IMG/VR virus record: IMGVR_UViG_3300033571_003732 | Coordinates: 1 to 27,788 of that record | Direction: 5' to 3' (one strand) | From: a virus | DNA length: 27,788 nt | Shown here: positions 20,684 through 26,755 of the stretch, piece after piece | Layout: each line of letters begins with the position of its first letter | How positions within the stretch are numbered: position 1 is the first letter of the stretch | Position numbers and translations under genes: made by a program | Notes under the pieces: generated by a model | What the model saw: the letters and a program-made list of their open reading frames with translations, nothing else | The model's database searches: none | Told to the model about the DNA's origin: nothing

Positions 20684-21329
20684 TCCGAAGATTTCGGATC
20701 CCATCACTGGATACATTATTAGCATCGATGAGTTTGTTGCTTATGTTGCCCGTGTAAGTAATCCCTCAAATCAAATGAACTCTGCGACAGCACCAAAGCT
20801 GTTGAAGTATCTTGCGAAGCATAAGCACTGGTCGCCATTTGAAATGGTTGATATCGTGATGGAGATTGAAACCACTCGCGATATTGCTCGTCAGATTTTG
20901 CGACATCGTTCGTTCTCGTATCAAGAGTTCTCACAGCGTTATGCCGATCCTACAAAGGACTTGGGTTTCGCTACTCGCGAAGCTCGTTTGCAGGATCAGA
21001 AGAATCGCCAGAACAGCATTGAGACAGAAAACTTAAATCTTCAGCTTAAATGGCATGAAATGCAAACAGAGGTCGCTCTTGGGTGTGAAAAGGTTTACAA
21101 GTGGGCTATTGATAACGGCATCGCCAAAGAACAGGCCCGCGCTGTTCTACCAGAAGGTCTTACTCAATCGCGTATGTACATGAAGGGTTCGCTTCGCAGC
21201 TGGATTCACTACTGCCAAGTTCGCATGGATCCATCGACCCAGAAAGAGCATCGTGAGATTGCTGAGATGGCTTGGAATGAAATTGTCAAGCTGTTCCCAT
21301 CGCTTGAAGGTATTTTGTCTGAAAACTAA
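20652..21329 (+). CDS. thyX: flavin-dependent thymidylate synthase ThyX
   Basis: 225 aa. RHRSFSYQEFSQRYA (84-98) is the ThyX signature (RHR-x-x-S-x-x-E-x-S-x-R), which binds FAD and dUMP. KHWSPFEMVD upstream and LPEGLTQSRMYMKGSLRSW downstream (with the conserved Gln/Arg segment) complete the fold. It makes dTMP from dUMP using methylene-tetrahydrofolate, FAD and NADPH, replacing ThyA. Overlaps the FlbD-like gene by 32 bases with GGAG before the ATG. Common in phages of aquatic bacteria. Confidence 0.93.
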   Translation: MQSVRIVAATNPKISDPITGYIISIDEFVAYVARVSNPSNQMNSATAPKLLKYLAKHKHWSPFEMVDIVMEIETTRDIARQILRHRSFSYQEFSQRYADPTKDLGFATREARLQDQKNRQNSIETENLNLQLKWHEMQTEVALGCEKVYKWAIDNGIAKEQARAVLPEGLTQSRMYMKGSLRSWIHYCQVRMDPSTQKEHREIAEMAWNEIVKLFPSLEGILSEN

Positions 21330-21341
21330 ATAAGAGGTAAG

Positions 21342-21575
21342 ATGCCAACATATAGCATTGAAAACACTAAGACTGGCGAAGTAACGACCGAGATTATGTC
21401 TTGGTCGGCACTACAGGATTATCTTTCCGAAAATCCCCACCTTAAGCAAATTGTTGGTGCTCCCCCTACTGTCAGTGGCGTTGCATCTGGTACTAACAAA
21501 CCAGATGCAGGCTTCCGCGATATTCTAAAAACAATCAAGAAGCGCCATCCAGGTTCAACCGTCAACACATTTTAA
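21342..21575 (+). CDS. FmdB-like conserved phage protein, 77 aa
   Basis: AAGAGG lies upstream of ATG 21342. The start MPTYSIENTKTGEV resembles FmdB-type regulatory zinc-ribbon proteins, but the Cys knuckles are absent. The centre (LSENPHLKQIVGAPPTVSG) and the C-terminus (KPDAGFRDILKTIKKRHPGSTVNTF) match a short protein conserved across T4-like phages. Function unknown; it always seems to accompany replication genes as far as I recall. Confidence 0.6.
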   Translation: MPTYSIENTKTGEVTTEIMSWSALQDYLSENPHLKQIVGAPPTVSGVASGTNKPDAGFRDILKTIKKRHPGSTVNTF

Positions 21576-21646
21576 GGAGACCCACACGACATAGAACTCG
21601 TTCTCATTTCGTTATGATTCCCTATAACCATAACAGCGGAGCAGAC

Positions 21647-22417
21647 ATGAAGCCTGCAATCATAGACGAAGCATTCCTTGAAGCAGAAGCATCCAAGTAT
21701 TTGACGAGAAAAGAACGAAAACAAAAGAAGAGAGCTAAGGGCACAGGTTATCGACAACCTGTACTACCAAGCTTGTGTCGTGTATCCCCTAAGACAGCCG
21801 CACAGCGACTAGTCGTCGAAGCATTCAATTCAGATAAGAATATCATTCTACATGGATGCGCAGGAACTGGTAAGACGTTCCTTGCGCTATATCTTGCGCT
21901 CAACGCTATGCTTGAAGGTGATGCACCACGTCCAGTGGTTATCCTTCGTAGCGTTGTTCCTACTCGTGATATTGGATTTCTGCCAGGATCGTCTAAAGAT
22001 AAAGCAGCAGTTTACGAAGCACCCTATCAAGGTATTGTTTCGGAAGTCTGCGATAAGTCTTATGACTGGATGAAACAGAATGGCTATATCCATTTCGATA
22101 TTACTTCTTTCCTTCGCGGCTTGACATTCCGTGATAACATTATTATAATTGATGAGTGTCAGAATCTAAGTGACCACGAAATCCATACGGTCATGACTCG
22201 CGTGGGCGAGGGTTGTAGAGTTATCTTCTGTGGTGACTTCACTCAGAAGGACTACACGCGCGAAGGATCTGGTATGAACAACCTGCTCAAGATTGCAGAG
22301 AAAATGAAATCTTTCGAGATCGTGAAGTTTACTAAGGAAGACGTCGTTCGCTCAGGCTTTGTACGCGACTATATACTAACGCGAACAGAACTTGAAGAAC
22401 GTGGAATGATAACTTGA
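21647..22417 (+). CDS. phoH: PhoH-like ATPase
   Basis: 256 aa from ATG 21647 (GGAG five bases upstream); ATG 21614 would add 11 residues and is not excluded. After a basic N-terminal tail, GCAGTGKT (about 70-77) is Walker A and IIIIDECQN (about 165-173) is Walker B, with the typical PhoH segments ILRSVVPTRDIGFLPGS and RVIFCGDFTQKD. PhoH proteins are P-loop NTPases with RNA-related roles in bacteria; their function in phage infection is unsettled although they are widespread in marine phages. It overlaps the exonuclease by four bases (TTGA). A consensus promoter lookalike lies inside the gene at 22121-22149. Confidence 0.9.
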   Translation: MKPAIIDEAFLEAEASKYLTRKERKQKKRAKGTGYRQPVLPSLCRVSPKTAAQRLVVEAFNSDKNIILHGCAGTGKTFLALYLALNAMLEGDAPRPVVILRSVVPTRDIGFLPGSSKDKAAVYEAPYQGIVSEVCDKSYDWMKQNGYIHFDITSFLRGLTFRDNIIIIDECQNLSDHEIHTVMTRVGEGCRVIFCGDFTQKDYTREGSGMNNLLKIAEKMKSFEIVKFTKEDVVRSGFVRDYILTRTELEERGMIT

Positions 22418-23109
22418 GATTTGATCATAGTCCTTATATAGATTTACCTAGAGCAAAACAAATCAACACACCATCGGGCAGACGTTATCAGACGCCCGAT
22501 GGTAATGTGTATCCATCCATCACTACGGTTCTCGGCGATCAGCCAGAAAAGAAAAAAGCGCTCGCTGAGTGGCGTGCTCGTGTTGGTGAAGCAGAAGCCA
22601 ACAAGATAGCAACTCAGTCTGCTCGTCGTGGAACCAATCTCCATAATCTATTAGAATCATATATTCAAGGCGACAATCATTATCTAAAAGATGTTATGCC
22701 ATCGACGATTGATCGTTTTCGTCTAGTTCAGAAATGCTTAGATAAAAATCTACAGATGGTCTATGCTTCAGAAACGCCAATGTATTCGGATATCCTGCGT
22801 ATCGCTGGGACTGCGGACTTGATCTGCGAATGGAACGGTGAAGTAACAGTCGTTGACTTCAAAACAGCTCGCAAGATGAAGACGCCAGATATGATCACTG
22901 ACTACTTCTTACAAGCTACTGCATATTCGATCATGTTTGAAGAGCATACTGGCATCGAGTGTCATCACTTTGCCATTCTCATGGTTTCTGACGAAGGCGA
23001 GTTCCAAGTATTCTCAGGCAAGCGCAACGACTACGTTCGTCAACTGATTTGTGTAAGAGATCAGTATGAGTGGAGAAAAAGTCTTGACAATCAATCCAAA
23101 ATAGCTTAA
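22414..23109 (+). CDS. RecB-like PD-(D/E)XK exonuclease
   Basis: 231 aa from TTG 22414, coupled to phoH. YPSITTVLG near residue 33 and the RRGTNLHNLLE helix are typical of phage RecB/Cas4-like nucleases (the His binds metal). AGTADLI (about 131-137) and TVVDFKTAR (about 145-153) supply the Asp and D-x-K of the active site, and QATAYS (about 169-174) is the following Q-x-x-x-Y motif. Probably an exonuclease for DNA degradation or recombination. The tmRNA promoter's -35 lies in its final codons. Confidence 0.85.
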   Translation: MRFDHSPYIDLPRAKQINTPSGRRYQTPDGNVYPSITTVLGDQPEKKKALAEWRARVGEAEANKIATQSARRGTNLHNLLESYIQGDNHYLKDVMPSTIDRFRLVQKCLDKNLQMVYASETPMYSDILRIAGTADLICEWNGEVTVVDFKTARKMKTPDMITDYFLQATAYSIMFEEHTGIECHHFAILMVSDEGEFQVFSGKRNDYVRQLICVRDQYEWRKSLDNQSKIA

Positions 23110-23121
23110 TATAAATAATAT
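23094..23121 (+). promoter_or_regulatory. early-type promoter (TTGACAAT ... TAATAT) for the tmRNA
   Basis: TTGACA 23094-23099 then AT, TAATAT 23116-23121, spacer 16. The expected start near 23128 falls just before the acceptor piece of the tmRNA. Confidence 0.7.
23110..23117 (+). promoter_or_regulatory. candidate T4-type late promoter (TATAAATA) for the tmRNA
   Basis: TATAAATA at 23110-23117, with the same TATAAATAAT extension as the box at 548. It overlaps the sigma70-type -10, so the tmRNA could be transcribed both early and late. A chance AT-rich match is possible. Confidence 0.4.
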
Positions 23122-23127
23122 GCTGAG

Positions 23128-23188
23128 GTTGTTGAGACGCATAGAATAGGCGTTTCGGACGGGAGGGCAGTACTCCCCGCCTCCACCA
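23128..23188 (+). ncRNA. tmRNA acceptor piece
   Basis: Predicted mature acceptor RNA of the split tmRNA, ending in encoded CCA at 23186-23188. CGCAT at 23138-23142 could pair with ATGCG at 23318-23322 of the coding piece, a helix that would hold the two RNAs together. The 5' end is set only by the promoter. Confidence 0.75.
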
Positions 23189-23348
23189 CAAGCACAGATA
23201 GACGATGTGAGGGCTATAGAGCGCAATTAGCTTTCATATTCGAGACAAATTTACTCTTGCGGGAGTTATTCTGTGCTTTTGATGGGGGCGAAATAGGTTC
23301 GACGGGATGCAGTAAAGATGCGAAGAGACCGAAAGCAACGTTCTAGAT

Positions 23349-23390
23349 GCAAACGACAATGCACCTATCTCTTACGCTCTAGCAGCCTAA
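23349..23390 (+). other. tmRNA tag reading frame (ANDNAPISYALAA)
   Basis: The resume codon is GCA at 23349 and the frame ends in TAA at 23388-23390. The 13-residue tag starts ANDN, as in alphaproteobacteria, and ends ALAA, the ClpXP-type degradation signal. The middle, APISY, differs from the tags I remember. Confidence 0.88.
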
Positions 23391-23453
23391 GAATGCGTTC
23401 GGGGGACACGTGGAAACAGAAGTCCCCCACTTTCCATACATTTGAGGTTAATC

Positions 23454-23678
23454 ATGTCAGATAATGAAAAGCGTATTCGTTTTGAAGTATTGCAGACTGC
23501 TATCGGTATGATAGATCAGGGTCTATACTGGCGCAGAGAAAACGGCGAGAACGTTACTGCTCCAAATACTTCTGTGTATATTGAAAAAGCAAAAGAGCTA
23601 ATGACTTTTGTTGACGATATGCCTGATCCCACTGTCAAAAGTGTTACCCAATTACTGACAGAACATAGCGGTAAGTAA
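23454..23678 (+). CDS. unknown protein, 74 aa
   Basis: ATG 23454 has GAGG six bases upstream and follows the tmRNA by only about 14 bases; a TTG 23442 start would overlap the tmRNA end. The product (MSDNEKRIRFEVLQTAIGM ...) is helical with no Cys and ends five bases before tRNA-Gln. Probably transcribed with the tmRNA. Family not recognised. Confidence 0.6.
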   Translation: MSDNEKRIRFEVLQTAIGMIDQGLYWRRENGENVTAPNTSVYIEKAKELMTFVDDMPDPTVKSVTQLLTEHSGK

Positions 23679-23682
23679 TTAC

Positions 23683-23756
23683 TGAGGGATCGTCTAACGG
23701 TAGGACAGCAGACTTTGAATCTGTTTATCGGGGTTCGAGTCCCTGTCCCTCAGCCA
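23683..23756 (+). tRNA. tRNA-Gln (TTG)
   Basis: Acceptor strands TGAGGGA (23683-23689) and TCCCTCA (23746-23752) pair fully; discriminator G and CCA 23754-23756 are encoded. Loop CTTTGAA between CAGA and TCTG gives anticodon TTG. T arm GGGTTCGAGTCCC is canonical. It lies in the tmRNA transcription unit. Confidence 0.95.
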
Positions 23757-23769
23757 TCTGGAGTTTGTT

Positions 23770-23961
23770 ATGACTACAATCAATCTCGGTATGAATGAGC
23801 TCAAGAAACTCGTCGAGTGGTTGGAAACAATCGAACCAAAACCTCATGTGATCTATATCTCAACGGAAGCTACTGGTATTGGTACAGCCGTTCGTGCTGA
23901 AATCAAGACTTCAGAAGATGAAGGTCTCTGGAAAGATTTGACCGACTATGACAATTGGTGA
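23770..23961 (+). CDS. unknown protein, 63 aa
   Basis: TGGAG lies before ATG 23770. The product has an N-terminal helix (MNELKKLVEWLETIEPK), then HVIYISTEATGIGTAVRAEI strands and an acidic tail. It ends three bases before kdsA. Unknown function. Confidence 0.55.
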   Translation: MTTINLGMNELKKLVEWLETIEPKPHVIYISTEATGIGTAVRAEIKTSEDEGLWKDLTDYDNW

Positions 23962-23964
23962 TCT

Positions 23965-24780
23965 ATGAGCTTCTATGATAATTGTGGAAATAATCAGAGA
24001 CTAAGTTTAATTGCGGGTCCTTGTGTCTTTGAATCCAAGGATCATGCTGTTGATACTGCCGAACAGATCCAAGAAATTTGCGATAGCTTGGATGTCAACT
24101 TCATTTATAAGACCTCTTTCGATAAGGCTAATCGAAGCTCTGCGGATAGTTTCAGAAGTGCAGGCTTCGACGAAGCATATTACGGAATGGAGGCCGTCCG
24201 TGGTAGAGGCATCGAGGTGCTCACGGACGTTCACGATCCGTGGCAATGCGAACAAGTGCAGGCTGATATTATTCAGATCCCTGCGTTTCTTTGCCGCCAG
24301 ACTGACCTTATTCGTGCAGCAGCAGAAAGTGGTAAGCCTGTTAACGTGAAGAAAGGTCAGTTCCTATCCCCATGGGAAATGAGTAATGTGGCAGACAAGC
24401 TAAAGAAGTTTGGCTGTACTAAGTATATGTTTACCGAACGCGGAACAACATTTGGCTATAACAATCTTGTGGTCGATATGCGGTCTCTTGATGTTATGAA
24501 ACATTATACCGACAATGTTGTTATGGATTGTACACACGCTGTACAGTTACCAGGTGGAGCTGGTAAATCATCTAGCGGACAACGCCAATTTGTATCAACC
24601 ATGGCAAGAGCTGCCGTCGGTGTTGGTGTTTCTGCTGTCTTTATTGAAGTCCATAAAGATCCTGACAACGCTCCAAGCGATGGTGCAAATATGTTGCGTA
24701 TGGATAAACTTTGTCCTTTACTTTCTGAGCTTGTTGAGATAGACTATATCGTAAAGAGGAAAATTGTATGGAAGAGCTAA
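23965..24780 (+). CDS. kdsA: 3-deoxy-D-manno-octulosonate-8-phosphate synthase, metal-dependent type
   Basis: 271 aa (E. coli KdsA has 284). KTSFDKANRSS (49-59) is the substrate-binding loop specific to Kdo8P synthases rather than DAHP synthases. Other conserved blocks are LTDVHDPWQ, IQIPAFLCRQTDL, VNVKKGQFLSP, ERGTTFGYNNLVVDM and FIEVHKDPDNAPSDG. IAGPC with Cys20 marks the metal-dependent class; E. coli has Asn there. The other likely metal ligands are the His in DCTHAV, the Glu in FIEVH and the Asp in PSDGAN. The enzyme condenses arabinose-5-phosphate and PEP to Kdo8P for LPS inner core. The catalytic set looks complete, so the host is expected to be Gram-negative. It overlaps the next small gene by 13 bases. 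Confidence 0.93.
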   Translation: MSFYDNCGNNQRLSLIAGPCVFESKDHAVDTAEQIQEICDSLDVNFIYKTSFDKANRSSADSFRSAGFDEAYYGMEAVRGRGIEVLTDVHDPWQCEQVQADIIQIPAFLCRQTDLIRAAAESGKPVNVKKGQFLSPWEMSNVADKLKKFGCTKYMFTERGTTFGYNNLVVDMRSLDVMKHYTDNVVMDCTHAVQLPGGAGKSSSGQRQFVSTMARAAVGVGVSAVFIEVHKDPDNAPSDGANMLRMDKLCPLLSELVEIDYIVKRKIVWKS

Positions 24781-24926
24781 TTGACAAATTTGCCATTCGA
24801 ATTGCACGTGGACCTAATAGCGAGAAGTGGGGCGAATGGAACTCCGAAGAAGAACGAGAGTTTTGGCGAAATATTGTTCGTGAGCTTCTTAGAGAATATC
24901 AGGAGCTAGTAAACAAGAATGGCTAA
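24768..24926 (+). CDS. unknown acidic protein, 52 aa
   Basis: AGAGGA lies seven bases before ATG 24768. The product (MEELIDKFAIRIARGPNSEK ...) is highly charged and helical with three Trp in the middle and an REYQELVNK end. It overlaps kdsA by 13 bases and the cupin gene by eight, which supports it as part of the coupled series. Family unknown. Confidence 0.55.
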   Translation: MEELIDKFAIRIARGPNSEKWGEWNSEEEREFWRNIVRELLREYQELVNKNG

Positions 24927-25422
24927 TATTACAGGCAAGGTGTGGGGGAATACAAGCACACTTATTCAAACTCCACTCGTTGAACTTCACAGAATCAATA
25001 TCAAAGCTGGCTACAAGTGCTCGGAGCATAAGCATGAACACAAATGGAACGGATTCTACGTCGTATCAGGAACCTTGGAAATCCATGTTCGAAAGAATAA
25101 CTATGAGCTCACCGATGTTACTGTTCTCAGAGCAGGTGACTTTACCACTGTGCGTCCTGGCGAGTATCATTGGTTCAGCTCTATCACCGATTGCGTTGCG
25201 TTAGAACTTTACTATCCAGAAACTCTCAGCGAAGACATTGTTCGCAAGAGCGTTGGTGGTCGTGATATCTCTGCGCCGCATGAAACAAAGTCGCCTTGCA
25301 CAAAAGTCTGTACGCTAGATCCGCTGACTGGTAAGTGTTTTGGTTGTGGTCGTACTGCAGAAGAGATTCGCAATTATGGCTTAAACCACGCTAAGACTCT
25401 TTATGAAGGATATGACAAGTGA
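24919..25422 (+). CDS. cupin-DUF1289 fusion protein
   Basis: 167 aa. About 1-110 are a cupin barrel: HKHEHKWNGFYVVSG (about 37-51) is motif 1 with three His, and GDFTTVRPGEYHWF (about 74-87) is motif 2 with the last His. About 125-165 are a DUF1289 zinc-like domain: CTKVCTLDPLTGKCFGCGRT has the four conserved Cys and is followed by EEI. Cupins bind metal and small molecules or sugars; DUF1289 is unknown but common in Proteobacteria. The fusion could link metal-dependent sugar chemistry with a Cys-bound metal. It ends in a GTGA overlap with gene 33. Confidence 0.8.
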   Translation: MANITGKVWGNTSTLIQTPLVELHRINIKAGYKCSEHKHEHKWNGFYVVSGTLEIHVRKNNYELTDVTVLRAGDFTTVRPGEYHWFSSITDCVALELYYPETLSEDIVRKSVGGRDISAPHETKSPCTKVCTLDPLTGKCFGCGRTAEEIRNYGLNHAKTLYEGYDK

Positions 25423-25658
25423 CAGACGCAGTCGTAGCAAGCATCATGAGCTCCAACACATTTGTTTCTATGGTAGAGCTTCGCATCAGCGATCAAGGTA
25501 TGAGCTATCTCGAAGCCATTACTGACGTCTGTGAAAAGACTGGGCTTGAGTTCGAGAACGTGTCTAAGCTCATGACGCCTACGATGCGCAAGTTGCTCGC
25601 AGCAGAAGCAACATCACTAAATCTCCTGAAACGCACTGGATCAAGGTTGCCAATCTAA
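25419..25658 (+). CDS. 33: T4 gp33-like late transcription coactivator
   Basis: 79 aa from GTG 25419. The ISDQGMSYLEAITDVCEKTGLEFENVSKLM segment (about 24-53) and the C-terminal AAEATSLNLLKRTGSRLPI match, from memory, the compact gp33 of cyanophage-type T4 phages. gp33 bridges host RNA polymerase beta flap and the sliding clamp for transcription from TATAAATA promoters with sigma gp55. It lies just upstream of the gene 59-32 block, as in T4. The family is divergent, so confirmation by profile search would be useful. Confidence 0.65.
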   Translation: MTDAVVASIMSSNTFVSMVELRISDQGMSYLEAITDVCEKTGLEFENVSKLMTPTMRKLLAAEATSLNLLKRTGSRLPI

Positions 25659-26755
25659 TGTCCATATATTCAAACACCACACCGAAGTCGTGGTCAGAGT
25701 TTGCAGAGTGGATGCGTAATCTAAAGCTGGATGGTATTGAATTTGAACACGATTATGAACGAGATGATATCATTGTCAGAAATAACAATACGAAGACGAT
25801 TCAGAGAGCTTCCAGATTTATGTTTGAGACTATGGATCCCGAACTTCGACAAGAAACTCTATTACAGATGGTTGCTAATACTATGAAGAATCAACATGGC
25901 GGTATCACAAGCGCAGTCTATACTCCGACAGCAGTTAGTCCTATTTGGGTTACTGGAGGTGGTAGCGGTGGACTTGGATTTGGAAATGTAATGCGTGGAG
26001 CAATTGGAGCACCTTATATGCACGATATGCCAGAACTAGAAGCAGAATACGAACAGAAGGAACAAGAGCTTCAACAGGATCTGCTGAAAACAAAGCTGTT
26101 TACTCCAGAAGAGCGTCAACTTCTTACGGAAGTAAAGAATAAAGTTCTTCATATGTTTCTTCATAATCGTCTTGCTGAAGAACGAGCTATTCCGTTTAAA
26201 TCAGAGAAGATGATCATCGCTGGTGGTTGCTTCGTTTCTCTTATCAACGAAGAACCCATCAACGATATCGACGTATTCTTTCTTGACGACGAGTACAATC
26301 ACAATTTAGCTAAGGGAATGGCTAAGAGTTACGAGTCCGAAACACCAGTTGTTGTTCATCCATATACACCTGTTGTTCCTGTGATGTCTAGTAACAATAC
26401 TATTGTCGGTCATGTTTCGCTTAGTCCCAAAATGCATCTTAACAAGCACGTCAAGATCGGTAATAAGAACTATATGGAAAACGATCAGATTGAGCAGACT
26501 ATCTTTTTCAAGGATAGCAGAATGCAGTATATCACAACTAAGTATAAGACTCGTGAGGAACTAATTAGTCACTTTGACTTCAAACACTGCTGTGTGTCTT
26601 ACGACTTTGCTACAGATAAGCTGTATATCACTCGCGAAGTTTTTGATCTCATCAAGAAGAAGAGTTTGGTTCAAAATGGTATTAGACGTCCAGCATTGTG
26701 GCGTTATGAAAAGTTTCATAATCGCGGCTGGAAAGAAGAGATTATGTTTCTTTGA
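25658..26755 (+). CDS. nucleotidyltransferase-fold protein between genes 33 and 59
   Basis: 365 aa, TAATG-coupled to gene 33. The N-terminal 120 residues include a Gly-rich WVTGGGSGGLGFGNVMRG loop and then a coiled coil (about 128-150). MIIAGGCFVSLINEEPINDIDVFF (about 187-210) matches the G-G...D-x-D signature of the polymerase-beta-type nucleotidyltransferase fold (as in CCA-adding enzymes), and SHFDFKHCCVSYDF about 100 residues later is a recurring block in phage nucleotidyltransferase-like proteins. A kinase-like or nucleotide-transfer activity on RNA or small molecules is possible; no substrate can be given. Similar proteins occur unnamed in T4-like phages. Confidence 0.65.
   Translation: MSIYSNTTPKSWSEFAEWMRNLKLDGIEFEHDYERDDIIVRNNNTKTIQRASRFMFETMDPELRQETLLQMVANTMKNQHGGITSAVYTPTAVSPIWVTGGGSGGLGFGNVMRGAIGAPYMHDMPELEAEYEQKEQELQQDLLKTKLFTPEERQLLTEVKNKVLHMFLHNRLAEERAIPFKSEKMIIAGGCFVSLINEEPINDIDVFFLDDEYNHNLAKGMAKSYESETPVVVHPYTPVVPVMSSNNTIVGHVSLSPKMHLNKHVKIGNKNYMENDQIEQTIFFKDSRMQYITTKYKTREELISHFDFKHCCVSYDFATDKLYITREVFDLIKKKSLVQNGIRRPALWRYEKFHNRGWKEEIMFL

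Larger units (their letters stand above)
23128..23440 (+). ncRNA. ssrA: circularly permuted (two-piece) tmRNA precursor
   Basis: The 3' tRNA-like part comes first. GTTTCGGACG (23152-23161) is shared with the same position in E. coli tmRNA, a T stem GGGAG/CTCCC (23161-23165, 23173-23177) encloses loop GGCAGTA, and CGCCTCC (23178-23184), A23185 and CCA 23186-23188 end the acceptor piece. A spacer (23189-23283) has ends that pair as AAGCACAGA/TCTGTGCTT (23190-23198, 23270-23278). The 5' tRNA-like part then begins at 23284: GGGGGCG pairs with CGCCTCC across the whole seven-base acceptor stem (one wobble) and continues into GGTTCGACGGG, as in known tmRNAs. The tag frame is at 23349-23390. GGGGGAC/GTCCCCC (23401-23407, 23422-23428) with TGGAAA/TTTCCA (23411-23416, 23431-23436) forms a pseudoknot. 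Order and sequence are those of alphaproteobacterial two-piece tmRNA; ends are estimates. Confidence 0.9.

Noticed and set aside
24781-24786. TTGACA inside the 52-aa gene after kdsA
   Set aside because: No -10 like sequence at a suitable distance.
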